Under the pieces are notes generated by a model. It made no database searches. It had not been told where the DNA came from and saw only the letters and a list, made by a program, of their open reading frames with translations. This document shows, piece by piece, positions 19,419 through 27,884 of a stretch of DNA of 64,000 bases. This stretch comes from Stutzerimonas stutzeri (GTDB lineage Bacteria; Pseudomonadota; Gammaproteobacteria; Pseudomonadales; Pseudomonadaceae). The position numbers were made by a program, and so were the translations under genes. The first letter of the stretch is position 1. Every line of letters begins with the position of its first letter. The stretch is taken from the NCBI RefSeq assembly GCF_013522825.1, contig NZ_JAAMQZ010000003.1:62001-126000 (forward strand), given 5' to 3'.

Positions 19419-19500
19419 GTAGGTCGGGTTAGCCGAAGGCGTAACCCGACAACAAGCCTGAAGTCCGCGCATCGGGTCGGTGGAGCGTGACCCGGTCTAC
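19419..19500. repeat. A-B palindrome pair between hitA and hitB
   Basis: The A unit (19419-19450) has GGGTTA/TAACCC arms, a paired change from the usual GGATTA/TAATCC, around GCCGAAGGCG. The B unit (19472-19500) has GGGTC/GACCC arms around GGTGGAGCGT. The pair ends just after the hitA stop. Confidence 0.75.
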
Positions 19501-19502
19501 CT

Positions 19503-20504
19503 TTACCGCCAGCCCGCCCGATCCATCAGTCTGATGGCTTCCGCCTGGCGCTTGCCGGCGACTTCGACCGGGATGGTATCGGCCTTGAACTCGCCCCACG
19601 AGGCCACTTCCGAAGACGGCTTCACATCCGGATTAGCTGGAAACTCCATGTTTGCATCGGCAAAGATGCTCTGCGCCTCGGGCGTAGTCATCCACTCGAC
19701 CAGCTTGCGCGCGGCGTCGGGGTTCGGCGCATGCTGGGTCAGGCCGATGCCGGACAGGTTGACGTGAACGCCACGGTCATCCTGGTTGGGCCAGAACAGC
19801 TTGGCTTTCAGGTCCGGCTTCTGCTTGTGCAGACGCCCGAAGTAGTAGGTGTTGATGATACCGACATCGCACTGACCGGCATCGACGGCCTGGATCAGGG
19901 CGGTGTCGTCGGCGAAGACGTCAGTGGCCAGGTTGCCTACCCAACTCTTGATGATTTCCTCGGTCTTCTGCGCACCATGGGTTTCGATCATGGTGGCGGT
20001 CAGCGACTGGTTGTAGACCTTCTTGCTGGTACGCAGGCACAGACGGCCATCCCAGCGCTCGTCCGCCAGTGCTTCATAAGTGCTCAACTCACCTTCTTCG
20101 ACGCGCTCGGGGGAGTAGACGATGGTCCGCGCACGCAGCGACAGGCCGGTCCAGGCATCGGTGGAAGAACGATACTGCGCGGGAATGTTGTCTTTTACCT
20201 GCTGGGAATTCATCGGTTGGAGAATACCCATCTGCTCGGCCTGCCAGAGGTTGCCGCCATCGACGGTCAACAGCAGGTCGGCCGGGGTGTTGGCGCCTTC
20301 GGCCTTGATGCGTGCCATCAGCGGCGCTTCCTTGTCGGTGATGAACTTCACCTTCACGCCGGTTTTTTCGGTATAGGCATCGAATACGGGCTTGATCAAC
20401 TCATCGATGCGTGAGGAGTAAACCACCACCTCATCGGCAGCCTGTACGGCGCCGGACAGCGCGGTGAGCGCCAGAGCGGCGAGTAAGCCTTTGCTTGCCT
20501 GCAT
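19503..20504 (-). CDS. hitA: Periplasmic ferric iron-binding protein HitA/FbpA
   Basis: A 333-aa solute-binding protein of the FbpA type with a signal peptide ending at VQAADE (about residue 23). The lobe starts [16 protein letters not shown], and adjacent tyrosines in INTYYFGRL are the expected ferric ligands. It captures periplasmic Fe3+ for HitB. Upstream of the ATG (CGGAGG Shine-Dalgarno) lies a 109-base gap that should contain the promoter; I could not see a convincing Fur box. Confidence 0.94.
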   Translation of the reverse strand: MQASKGLLAALALTALSGAVQAADEVVVYSSRIDELIKPVFDAYTEKTGVKVKFITDKEAPLMARIKAEGANTPADLLLTVDGGNLWQAEQMGILQPMNSQQVKDNIPAQYRSSTDAWTGLSLRARTIVYSPERVEEGELSTYEALADERWDGRLCLRTSKKVYNQSLTATMIETHGAQKTEEIIKSWVGNLATDVFADDTALIQAVDAGQCDVGIINTYYFGRLHKQKPDLKAKLFWPNQDDRGVHVNLSGIGLTQHAPNPDAARKLVEWMTTPEAQSIFADANMEFPANPDVKPSSEVASWGEFKADTIPVEVAGKRQAEAIRLMDRAGWR

Positions 20505-20613
20505 GGATCAGCCTCCGTTGACTCGATAAAAGAGGCCAAATAGTAGTGAATGTCATTTAGTTTCTCAACACGGAAATTTGCGTCAAATCAAGTCAACGCA
20601 AAGTTTCATCCAC

Positions 20614-21834
20614 CTACGGCCTTGCCAGATCAGGCAGATCACCGCTCAGCCCCAGCGCCTGGCGCACGAACAAGGCTTTCGCCTCCGGCAGCGCCTCGAT
20701 GCCTTTCAGCCCGGCGTTGCGCAGCCAGCGCAGCGGCAGGTTATCGGCCTGGAACAGCCGCTCGAAGCTTTCCATCGCGGCCATCATCGCCAGGTTGTGC
20801 GGCATTCGCCGACGCTCGAAACGCGCCAGCACGCGCGGATCGCCGGGCTGCATGCCGCGCCTGAGCGCCGCGAGCAGCACCTCGGCCAGCACCGCCGCAT
20901 CCAGCAAACCGAGGTTGACGCCCTGTCCGGCCAGCGGGTGGATGGTGTGGGCGGCATCGCCGATCAGCGCCAGGCCGGGCTGCACATAACGCTTGGCATG
21001 ACGCTGGCGCAGCGGGATGCACAGGCGCGGATCGACTTCCAGCACCTCGCCCAGGCGATGCTCGAAGGCACGCCCGAGGGCCTGACGGAAGCATTCGTCG
21101 TCCAGCGCCATCAGCCGCCGCGCCTCGCTCTCGGTGGCCGACCAGACGATGGAGCACCAGTGTTCGTCGCCTTCACGCTGCAAGGGCAGGAACGCCAGCG
21201 GACCATCATCGGTGAAGCGCTGCCAGGCCGTGCGCTGGTGCGGTTCGGCGCAGCGCACACTGGTGACGATGGCATGGTGCAGGTAGTCCCATTCCCGCGT
21301 CTCGCAGCCGGCCAGACGCCGTACCGCGGAATTGGCGCCATCGGCGGCGACCAGCAGACCGGCGTTCAGTTGCTGGCCGTCGTCCAGGGTCAGGTGCCAG
21401 CCGGCTTCATCCTGACGCAGCCGTTCGAGGCGCGCCCCGGCGATCAGCTCTACCGAGCCACGCGTCTTGAGCGCCTCCAGCAGCGCATCCTGCACCACGC
21501 GGTTCTCGACGATATGGCCGAGCACCTCGGCATGTACCGAGGCAGCGGAAAAATGGATCTGTCCGGTGCCGGAGCCATCCCACACGCGCATGTCACCGTA
21601 GGGGCTGGCGCGGCGCTGGACGATGCCCGGCCAGGCGCCAAGGCGTTCGAGAATCCGCTGGCTCGCCGCCGACAGCGCACTGACGCGCGGCTCGAACGGA
21701 TCGGACGCGGCGAAGGCCTGCGGCTCAAGCGGTCCGGCATCGATCAGCCGGATATTCAGCCCGCAATCCTGCAGCGCCAGTGCCAGCGTGCTGCCGACCA
21801 TCCCGGCGCCCACGATGATGAGGTCCGCTTGCAT
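20614..21834 (-). CDS. ubiI: UbiI/VisC-type FAD-dependent ubiquinone biosynthesis hydroxylase
   Basis: A 406-aa flavoprotein monooxygenase of the UbiH/COQ6 family. Rossmann motif IIVGAGMVGSTLALAL at the N-terminus, DG motif region VAADGANSAVRRL, and GDAAHTIHPLAGQGVNLGLLD in the FAD-binding C-terminal part. I chose MQADLI because AGGAG precedes it and the family starts here; the longer frame adds 28 unrelated residues. The pepP-ubiH-ubiI order equals that in E. coli, where UbiI performs the C5 hydroxylation. Specificity is inferred from synteny. Confidence 0.88.
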   Translation of the reverse strand: MQADLIIVGAGMVGSTLALALQDCGLNIRLIDAGPLEPQAFAASDPFEPRVSALSAASQRILERLGAWPGIVQRRASPYGDMRVWDGSGTGQIHFSAASVHAEVLGHIVENRVVQDALLEALKTRGSVELIAGARLERLRQDEAGWHLTLDDGQQLNAGLLVAADGANSAVRRLAGCETREWDYLHHAIVTSVRCAEPHQRTAWQRFTDDGPLAFLPLQREGDEHWCSIVWSATESEARRLMALDDECFRQALGRAFEHRLGEVLEVDPRLCIPLRQRHAKRYVQPGLALIGDAAHTIHPLAGQGVNLGLLDAAVLAEVLLAALRRGMQPGDPRVLARFERRRMPHNLAMMAAMESFERLFQADNLPLRWLRNAGLKGIEALPEAKALFVRQALGLSGDLPDLARP

Positions 21835-21901
21835 CAATTCTCTCCTGCGCATGTACAACGGTCTGCGGCTTGTATGAGGTCTTGCACTCTGGACAGCGCA
21901 T

Positions 21902-23080
21902 TCAGCTTTCGCGCACACCCAACCCCATGGCCTGGCGCGCGAACCAGCCCTTGGCCGGTGGCAGCAGGTCCAGCGCGAGCAGGCCGAGATTGCGCCCCGC
22001 CGCGATCAGGGAGCCGGAGTCGCCGAACAGGCGCGTCAGCCGATCGGAAAAGCCCACGGTCAGATGCTGGTCCAGGCGCTGGCGGCGCTGGTAGTCCCGC
22101 AATACGGCCAGATCGCCCGGCGCAGCACGGCTGTTCAGCAGGGTCGCGGCCAGCACCTCGGCGTCACGCAGCGACAGATTGTAGCCCTGCCCGGCAATGG
22201 GGTGCAGGCTGTGTGCGGCATTGCCCAGCACCACCAGACCGGAACGCACCTGTTCCGTCGCCTCGACCAGCGACAGCGGATACAGGTGTCGCGCACCGAC
22301 CTGCTGGAAGCCACCCAGGCGATAGCCGAAGGCTTGTTGCAACTCGTCGAGGAACTGCGCTTCGTTCAGCGCCACCAGCCGTGCCGCATCCGCTTCCGAG
22401 CGGCTCCAGACCAGCGCACAGCGGTTGTCGCGCACCGGCAGCAGGGCCATCGGGCCGTCATCGGTGAAGCGTTCGAAGGCCTGCCCGCCGTGGGGCTTGC
22501 CCGGTGTCACGTTGGCAATCAGCGCGGTCTGCCCGTAGGGTGTGCGCCTGACCTCGATGCCGAGCTGCTCGCGCAGCGCGGAGCGACCACCATCGGCCAG
22601 CACCGCCAGCGCGCAATCGAGCTGCCGGCCATCGGTCAGGGTCAGCTGCCAGCCATCAGACGTGGGCTGCATGCGCTCGACCTCGGCGGGGCAATGGCGC
22701 CGCACCACCTCATCATCCAGCGCCTGCCACAGGCAATGACCGATCCAGGCGTTCTCCACCACATAGCCCAGCGCCGGCACCTGTTCGCTCTGCGCATCGA
22801 GCCGGGTGGCGCCGGCGCGGCCACGGTCGGAAACCTGGATATGGGTAATCGGCTCGGCGCACTCGGCAATCCGCTCCCAGACGCCCAACCGCTGGTAGAT
22901 CAGCCGCGTGCCGTAGGACAGCGCCGTGGAGCGCGCATCGTAGCTGGGCTGGTATTCGCTGCCCGGTTCGAAGGGCTCGATCAGCAGAATCGTCCAGCCG
23001 CGCTGCTTCGCGCCCTGCTGCAAAGCCAGCGCGAGGCTGGCGCCAACCAGCCCGCCGCCGATGATCGCCAGTACGCTCAT
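21902..23080 (-). CDS. ubiH: 2-octaprenyl-6-methoxyphenol hydroxylase UbiH
   Basis: A 392-aa FAD monooxygenase in ubiquinone synthesis (C1 hydroxylation). GGGLVGASLALALQ is the dinucleotide fold, VLADGGRSALREQLG the DG motif, and GNAAHSLHPIAGQGYNLSLRDAEVLA the second FAD-binding motif. Four bases after pepP on the same strand, then ubiI 67 bases later; an operon ygfB-pepP-ubiH-ubiI is likely. Confidence 0.93.
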   Translation of the reverse strand: MSVLAIIGGGLVGASLALALQQGAKQRGWTILLIEPFEPGSEYQPSYDARSTALSYGTRLIYQRLGVWERIAECAEPITHIQVSDRGRAGATRLDAQSEQVPALGYVVENAWIGHCLWQALDDEVVRRHCPAEVERMQPTSDGWQLTLTDGRQLDCALAVLADGGRSALREQLGIEVRRTPYGQTALIANVTPGKPHGGQAFERFTDDGPMALLPVRDNRCALVWSRSEADAARLVALNEAQFLDELQQAFGYRLGGFQQVGARHLYPLSLVEATEQVRSGLVVLGNAAHSLHPIAGQGYNLSLRDAEVLAATLLNSRAAPGDLAVLRDYQRRQRLDQHLTVGFSDRLTRLFGDSGSLIAAGRNLGLLALDLLPPAKGWFARQAMGLGVRES

Positions 23081-23083
23081 GGT

Positions 23084-24415
23084 TCAGGCGACCTCGTGCG
23101 CAGCGGCCATCAACGCCTCGATCTCGGCGACGCTTTTCGGCACGCCGCCGGTGAGAATCTCGCAGCCGGCCTTCGTCACCACCACGTCATCCTCGATACG
23201 CACGCCGATACCGCGCCATTTCTTCGTCACCAGCAGGTTGTCCGCCGCGATATAGATACCCGGCTCGACGGTCATCGCCATCCCCGGTTCGAGCACGCGC
23301 CACTCGCCGCCGACCTTGTAATCGCCGACGTCGTGCACGTCCAGGCCCAGCCAGTGGCCGGCGCGGTGCATGTAGAAGGGCTTGTAGGCTTCGCTGGCGA
23401 TCAGCTCGTCGACGTTGCCCTGCAGCAGACCCAGCTCCACCAGCCCGGTAGTGATGACCCGCACCGTGGCCTCGTGGGCTTCGTTCCAGTGTTTGCCGGG
23501 GGCGATATGGTTGAAGGCTTCCTCGTTGGCCGCCAGCACCAGCTCGTAGATGGCCTTCTGCTCGGGCGAGAATCTGCCGCTGACCGGGAAGGTGCGGGTG
23601 ATGTCGCTGGCATAGCAGTCGATCTCGCAGCCGGCGTCGATCAGTACCAGATCACCGTCCCTGAGCGGCGCGTCGTTCTCGCGGTAGTGCAGGATGCAGG
23701 CGTTGCGGCCCGCCGCGACGATGGAGCCGTAGGCCGGCATCTTCGCCCCGCCCTTGCGGAATTCGTAGTCCAGTTCGGCTTCCAGATGATACTCGTACAG
23801 TCCGGCGCGGCTGGCCTGCATGGCACGGATGTGCGCGCGCGCGGAAATCTCCGCCGCATGCCTCATCACCTTCACCTCGCTGGCCGACTTGTACAGGCGC
23901 AGGTCATGCAGCAGGTGGTCGAGAGCGACGAATTCGTTAGGCGGCTGCGCGCCCTGGCGCGCCTTGGCGCGGATGCTCTTGATCCACTCCATCAGGCGGT
24001 GGTCGAAGGCCTCATTGGTGCCGATGGCGTAGTAGACGCGCGAACGCCCCTCGATCAGGCCGGGAAGGATGTCGTCGATATCGTTGATGGGAAAGGCATC
24101 GTCCGCACCGAATTCATCGATGGCGCCGTCCTGCCCGGCACGCAGCCCGTCCCACAATTCACGCTCGGGGTCGCGCTCGCGGCAGAACAGCACGTATTCG
24201 CCGTGCTCGCGCCCCGGTATCAGCGCGATCACCGCCTCCGGCTCGGGAAAACCGGAGAGATACTGGAAATCGCTGTCCTGGCGGTAGATGTGCTCGACGT
24301 CGCGATTGCGGATATACATCGGCGCCGCCGGCAGGATGGCGATGCTGTTGGGTTCCATCTGCGCCATCAGCGTTTTGCGACGGCGGGCATATTCCGATTT
24401 CGGGATGCGAGTCAT
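23084..24415 (-). CDS. pepP: Xaa-Pro aminopeptidase PepP
   Basis: A 443-aa dimetal aminopeptidase releasing N-terminal residues ahead of proline. N-terminal AMP_N domain starting MTRIPKSEYARRRKTLM; the pita-bread C-domain shows metal ligands in LIDAGCEIDCYASDITRTFP (two Asp), HRAGHWLGLDVHD (His), MAMTVEPGIYI (Glu) and GVRIEDDVVV (Glu). The start is the ATG matching the family; an upstream in-frame extension overlaps ygfB and is rejected. First characterised neighbour of ubiH, as in E. coli. Confidence 0.95.
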   Translation of the reverse strand: MTRIPKSEYARRRKTLMAQMEPNSIAILPAAPMYIRNRDVEHIYRQDSDFQYLSGFPEPEAVIALIPGREHGEYVLFCRERDPERELWDGLRAGQDGAIDEFGADDAFPINDIDDILPGLIEGRSRVYYAIGTNEAFDHRLMEWIKSIRAKARQGAQPPNEFVALDHLLHDLRLYKSASEVKVMRHAAEISARAHIRAMQASRAGLYEYHLEAELDYEFRKGGAKMPAYGSIVAAGRNACILHYRENDAPLRDGDLVLIDAGCEIDCYASDITRTFPVSGRFSPEQKAIYELVLAANEEAFNHIAPGKHWNEAHEATVRVITTGLVELGLLQGNVDELIASEAYKPFYMHRAGHWLGLDVHDVGDYKVGGEWRVLEPGMAMTVEPGIYIAADNLLVTKKWRGIGVRIEDDVVVTKAGCEILTGGVPKSVAEIEALMAAAHEVA

Positions 24416-24431
24416 GGGTGAAAGGAATTCC

Positions 24432-24986
24432 TCAATGCAGGGAGGGCTTGGCTGTCGGCGCCAGCGGCTTGGCGCATTCGGTGAACAGCAGCAGCGGCGC
24501 GACACGCAGATACTCCATCACCTCCATGTAATCGCTTTCGCCATCCTCGGATTCTTCCAGCGCGCCCTGCACCTGGGCGATGGCCACCATGTCCTGCAGC
24601 ACTTCCATGGCTTCGCCGCTCAGCGCGCGATCACCGGCGATCAGCCCGAAACCTGCAAGAAAGCTCTGGCACCATTGTCCCAGCGCCAGCGCACGCTCGG
24701 CCAGCGGAGCTTCGTCGGACGGCAACAGCAGCACGATGGCGATATCGTCACCAGCCAGTTCCCCCTTGACCATTTCCTGCAGGCCGATCAGGGCCTGACG
24801 CACCGACTCTTCGGGCTCGCCACCCAGCAGTTCGCCGGCATCGAGCAGCCAGGGTTCGATGTCGAAGCCGGCGCCGGCACAACTGCGACCCAGCAACAGG
24901 CCATGCAGCTCTGCAGGAGTAACGGTCAGCGGGGTGTCGGCCAGCAATGTGGCGAAGGCAGCATACGGTGAATTCTGAATGGGCAT
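24432..24986 (-). CDS. ygfB: UPF0149 family protein (YgfB/YecA-like)
   Basis: A 184-aa acidic, mostly helical protein of UPF0149. N-terminal [32 protein letters not shown] is the family hallmark, with the second conserved block near [14 protein letters not shown]. In P. aeruginosa the homologue influences AmpDh3 and beta-lactam tolerance; whether that holds here is inference. First gene of the minus-strand ygfB-pepP-ubiH-ubiI group, divergent from the TIGR02449 gene. Confidence 0.88.
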   Translation of the reverse strand: MPIQNSPYAAFATLLADTPLTVTPAELHGLLLGRSCAGAGFDIEPWLLDAGELLGGEPEESVRQALIGLQEMVKGELAGDDIAIVLLLPSDEAPLAERALALGQWCQSFLAGFGLIAGDRALSGEAMEVLQDMVAIAQVQGALEESEDGESDYMEVMEYLRVAPLLLFTECAKPLAPTAKPSLH

Positions 24987-25108
24987 TGGCAGCTAGGCGC
25001 ACGAGGGCGCTATGTCTAGAATGAAGGCCTCGTATCCTAGCACCGGCGAACGAGCCAAGACCATCGAAGCGAGACCTGCCGGTACTCGCCTCAATCATCG
25101 GGAATTCC

Positions 25109-25318
25109 ATGGTAGACGCCGACCTGCAATTGCTGAGCGCCCGGCTGGAGCAACTGATTCAGCGCATCGAGCAGTTGAAAGTACAGAATCGCCTGCTGCT
25201 GCACAGCGAACAGGCGTGGCGCGAGGAACGCGCCCAGCTGATTGAAAAGAACGAAATGGCACGCGTGAAGGTCGAATCCATGATTTCGCGCCTGAAAGCC
25301 CTGGAGCAGGACTCATGA
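25109..25318 (+). CDS. TIGR02449 family small coiled-coil protein
   Basis: A 69-aa wholly helical protein with heptads: LSARLEQLIQRIEQLKVQNR then ERAQLIEKNEMARVKVESMISRLKALEQDS. Such proteins always precede zapA in Pseudomonas, and the four-base overlap with zapA here points to a shared cell-division role, perhaps as a ZapB-like partner. That role is inference. Confidence 0.87.
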   Translation: MVDADLQLLSARLEQLIQRIEQLKVQNRLLLHSEQAWREERAQLIEKNEMARVKVESMISRLKALEQDS

Positions 25319-25626
25319 CCCAGCCGAACACCGTTACCGTGCATATTCTGGACAAGGAATACTGCATCGCCTGTCCCACCGAGGAGCGCAGCAACCTGGA
25401 AGGTGCCGCGAGCTACCTGGACCGCAAGATGCGCGAGATTCGCAGCGGCGGAAAAGTGATAGGTGCCGACCGCATTGCGGTCATGGCAGCCCTGAACATT
25501 ACCCACGAATTGCTGCACAAGCATGACCGCCTGGATGCCGAGGCCAACAGTGCGCGCGAACACGTACGCACCCTGCTCGAACGCGTCGACAGTGCGCTGA
25601 CCGACCCAAACTCTTCCGGCAACTGA
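25315..25626 (+). CDS. zapA: Cell division protein ZapA
   Basis: A 103-aa FtsZ-ring stabiliser. The N-terminal beta-strand region VTVHILDKEYCIACP is followed by LDRKMREIRSGG and RIAVMAALNITHELL, the conserved ZapA core, and a helical tail used for dimer/tetramer formation. Start ATG overlaps the upstream stop (ATGA). Followed closely by 6S RNA, the standard gammaproteobacterial arrangement zapA-ssrS-fthC. Confidence 0.94.
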   Translation: MTQPNTVTVHILDKEYCIACPTEERSNLEGAASYLDRKMREIRSGGKVIGADRIAVMAALNITHELLHKHDRLDAEANSAREHVRTLLERVDSALTDPNSSGN

Positions 25627-25647
25627 TGAACGGTTCACGGATTGCGT

Positions 25648-25653
25648 TATAAT
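25648..25653 (+). promoter_or_regulatory. ssrS: -10 box of 6S RNA
   Basis: Perfect TATAAT just after zapA, placed about seven bases before the expected 5' end of 6S RNA. No good -35 was found. Confidence 0.6.
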
Positions 25654-25659
25654 CCCCGC

Positions 25660-25836
25660 ACCTCCCTGGCATGTTCGCCAGTCGGCGATGACCCTCTCCC
25701 GATAAGCAACATCCTGGAGGCTACATGTGGTGCCGGTGTGCATGTCCGCTTGACGGAAAGCCTTAAGGTATCCTGTAGTCGCCACCTTGAACTCTCGGGT
25801 TCAAGGGCCTACGCGGGCAGCGGCATGCTGGGGAGT
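25660..25836 (+). ncRNA. ssrS: 6S RNA
   Basis: Between zapA and fthC lies a sequence with Pseudomonas 6S RNA landmarks: CTCCCTGGCATG near the 5' end pairs with GCATGCTGGGGAG at the 3' end as the closing stem; GTGCATGTCCGCTTGACGGAAAGCCTTAAGG and ACCTTGAACTCTCGGGTTCAAGG are highly conserved internal blocks. 6S RNA mimics an open promoter and sequesters sigma-70 RNA polymerase in stationary phase. Ends are estimates; a T-run follows at 25838-25843. Confidence 0.9.
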
Positions 25837-25844
25837 CTTTTTTC

Positions 25845-26471
25845 ATGATCGCCGCCGAAGGCCTTTCGCGCCTGGCGTTGCGCCGCTTGCTACGGCATGA
25901 ACGCCGCAACCTTTCACCCACCCAGCAACGCCTCGCCGCACAGCGACTCCATCGCCAGTTGGCACAACATCCCCTGTTCCGCCGCGCACGGCATATTGCC
26001 CTCTACCTGCCCAACGATGGCGAGATCGATCCGCGCCCGCTGCTGCGCGCCGCACAGAAAATGGGCAAAGCCACTTATCTGCCGGTCCTCAACGCCTGGC
26101 CGCGAACCCGTATGGTGTTCCAGCGCATCCTGCCGGGCGAACGCCTGAAACCCAACCGCTTCGGCATCGCCGAACCGATATTCTGCCAGGCGCGCCAACA
26201 ACCGGTCTGGACGCTGGACCTGCTACTGATGCCACTGGTGGGGTTCGATGAACACGGCGGTCGCCTGGGCATGGGTGGCGGCTTCTATGATCGCAGCCTG
26301 GCGTATCGCTCAAGGCGCAAAAAAAGTCACAAACCGACGCTTTTGGGGCTTGCCCATGAATGCCAGAAAGTTGATCGCCTGCCGCTGGCAAGCTGGGATG
26401 TTGATTTGCAGGCGGCGGTAACAGACAGAAGCTGGTACGTGAAACGGGACAGAACGTCCGAAGGAATGTAG
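25845..26471 (+). CDS. fthC: 5-formyltetrahydrofolate cyclo-ligase
   Basis: A 208-aa ATP-dependent enzyme (YgfA/MTHFS) converting 5-formyl-THF to 5,10-methenyl-THF. The signature GRLGMGGGFYDRSLAY binds nucleotide/phosphate; LALYLPNDGEIDPRPLL-like and LLMPLVGFDEHG blocks are also present. The ATG lies only a few bases past the 6S RNA T-run and has no Shine-Dalgarno, so translation of a processed 6S-fthC transcript, or a weak start, is likely. Confidence 0.92.
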   Translation: MIAAEGLSRLALRRLLRHERRNLSPTQQRLAAQRLHRQLAQHPLFRRARHIALYLPNDGEIDPRPLLRAAQKMGKATYLPVLNAWPRTRMVFQRILPGERLKPNRFGIAEPIFCQARQQPVWTLDLLLMPLVGFDEHGGRLGMGGGFYDRSLAYRSRRKKSHKPTLLGLAHECQKVDRLPLASWDVDLQAAVTDRSWYVKRDRTSEGM

Positions 26472-26474
26472 CGA

Positions 26475-26490
26475 GCCGCATCCGTGCGGC
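26475..26490. terminator. Hairpin between convergent fthC and a small ORF
   Basis: GCCGCA and TGCGGC arms with a TCCG loop in a 28-base convergent gap. No T-run on either side, so termination activity is uncertain. Confidence 0.35.
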
Positions 26491-26499
26491 GCAGCCGAT

Positions 26500-26649
26500 T
26501 CAGCGCTGGAGTTGCTGCGAATGACTGATAGGGATCATTGGTGCCGAGGCTTCAGAGCGCTCCCACAACCCCTGGGTATAGCCCGTGGTGACTACACCCA
26601 AACCGAAAACCAGTACCAGGATCCAAAGAATATCCGGCTTGCGTTTCAT
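26500..26649 (-). CDS. Small single-helix membrane protein, hypothetical
   Basis: A 49-aa protein, MKRKPDILWILVLVFGLGVV followed by TTGYTQGLW and a polar tail, so one transmembrane helix with a positively charged cytoplasmic N-terminus. GGGGAGG precedes the ATG by about 11 bases. Similar short proteins lie next to fthC in other pseudomonads, from memory. Longer in-frame starts are not supported. Function unknown. Confidence 0.62.
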   Translation of the reverse strand: MKRKPDILWILVLVFGLGVVTTGYTQGLWERSEASAPMIPISHSQQLQR

Positions 26650-26846
26650 AATGATGTTCGCCTCCCCCTGCCAGGCGAATAGTCCCTGCCAAGCCATATC
26701 ATTTTTAGTTTTCAGGCTCGACAACACCCACCTCAAGCGCGGCATTCTCCGCTATGCCTCCATGCAGTGCAAACACGCATCGGGACCGATTGTCGGGGAA
26801 TGTGCGTTCGAGAACCCTTTCAAGCGAACCACAGCGAGCAAATAGC

Positions 26847-27296
26847 ATGCCCTACTGGCTGATGAAGTCCGAACCCGATGAATTCTCCATTCGCAATCTC
26901 GAACAACTCGGCCACGCACGCTGGGATGGCGTGCGCAATTATCAGGCCCGCAACTTTCTGCGCGCAATGGCTCAGGGCGACCGTTTTTTCTTTTATCACT
27001 CCAGCTGCGCAACGCCCGGCATTGCCGGAATCGGCAGCATCCTCCGGACGGCCTATCCGGACCCCACCGCTCTCGATCCCGAGAGCCCTTATTTCGACGC
27101 CAAAGCCAGCGAGACGAAAAATCCCTGGTGCGCGGTGGAGGTCGGTTTCGTCGAGGTTTTCCAGTCGGTCATGAGACTATCCCGACTCAAGGCCGAACCG
27201 GCGCTTGCGCAGATGCCCCTGGTGCAAAAAGGCAGCCGGCTTTCAGTGATGCCTGTCAGCGAGACGGAGTGGCAGGCCATTCTGGCCATGCGCTGA
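26847..27296 (+). CDS. EVE domain protein
   Basis: A 149-aa protein that is entirely one EVE domain (PUA-like fold): MPYWLMKSEPDEFSI, WDGVRNYQARNFLR, GDRFFFYHSS, PGIAGIGSI and KNPWCAVEVGF are the family blocks, including the aromatic-cage and Lys/Asn residues. EVE domains bind modified nucleobases in DNA or RNA. The start chosen is the family-typical MPYWLMKSEP; an upstream ATG adds 31 unrelated residues. The ligand is unknown here. Confidence 0.9.
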   Translation: MPYWLMKSEPDEFSIRNLEQLGHARWDGVRNYQARNFLRAMAQGDRFFFYHSSCATPGIAGIGSILRTAYPDPTALDPESPYFDAKASETKNPWCAVEVGFVEVFQSVMRLSRLKAEPALAQMPLVQKGSRLSVMPVSETEWQAILAMR

Positions 27297-27311
27297 GCGG
27301 CGAACGGCTCT

Positions 27312-27716
27312 CTACTGGATGATCAGGTTGTTGAACAAGAGATCATCCACCAGAGGGCTGCCCTCTTCCTGGGCAAGTACCGCCTGCACCTGCTGCAGGG
27401 CTTCCTTGCGCAGGATTTCCTTGGCCTCGACGCTCCCCAGGCTGGCATCGGTCTGCTGCGAAAACAGCATCACCAGTTGATTGCGAATCAGCGGTTCATG
27501 GTGCTTGACCCTGGCCTCGGCCTCGCTGGAGCCAATACGCAGGGCAACGTCCGCCTTGTAATACTTCAATTTCCCATCCGCACCGTAGTTGCCAACCAGC
27601 GCGGGCACCAGGGTGTAGTAGATGGTTTTTGTCGCTGCCGTATCGGCTGCGGATTTTTCGGCCAGGGCCGGCGTCGCCAGGCCAAGCGCCAGACAGAAAG
27701 CAAGGATGCGCGTCAC
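27312..27716 (-). CDS. FliL-family exported protein
   Basis: A 134-aa protein with signal peptide (TRILAFCLALGLATPALAEK) and a FliL-like domain: YYTLVPALVGNYG, YYKADVALRIGSS, HEPLIRNQLVMLFSQQT and LRKEALQQVQAVLAQEEG. FliL proteins associate with the flagellar basal body, but this version lacks the usual N-terminal membrane helix, being secreted or lipid-free periplasmic, and is not near flagellar genes. GTG start with GGAG 10 bases upstream. Confidence 0.8.
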   Translation of the reverse strand: MTRILAFCLALGLATPALAEKSAADTAATKTIYYTLVPALVGNYGADGKLKYYKADVALRIGSSEAEARVKHHEPLIRNQLVMLFSQQTDASLGSVEAKEILRKEALQQVQAVLAQEEGSPLVDDLLFNNLIIQ

Positions 27717-27884
27717 GGGAACACTCCAGGGGAGAACGACCGCCAGCATAACCAGTGCCAGGCGCGGACCCAAGCCCGGCCTTATGTATTGCCATCATGA
27801 CGGACCATGCTCATTGCGCCCGCAAGGCAGCCTTCTAGACTGAACGAGCCCAAACGTTCTCGAAACCATGAAAAAGGAAGCCCG

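Noticed and set aside
20505..20613. Fur box before hitA
   Set aside because: Expected from biology, but the best A/T-rich stretch (AAATGACATTCACTA) matches the 19-bp consensus poorly.
22064..24421. A 785-codon plus-strand frame over ubiH and pepP
   Set aside because: Shadow of two clearly recognised minus-strand genes.
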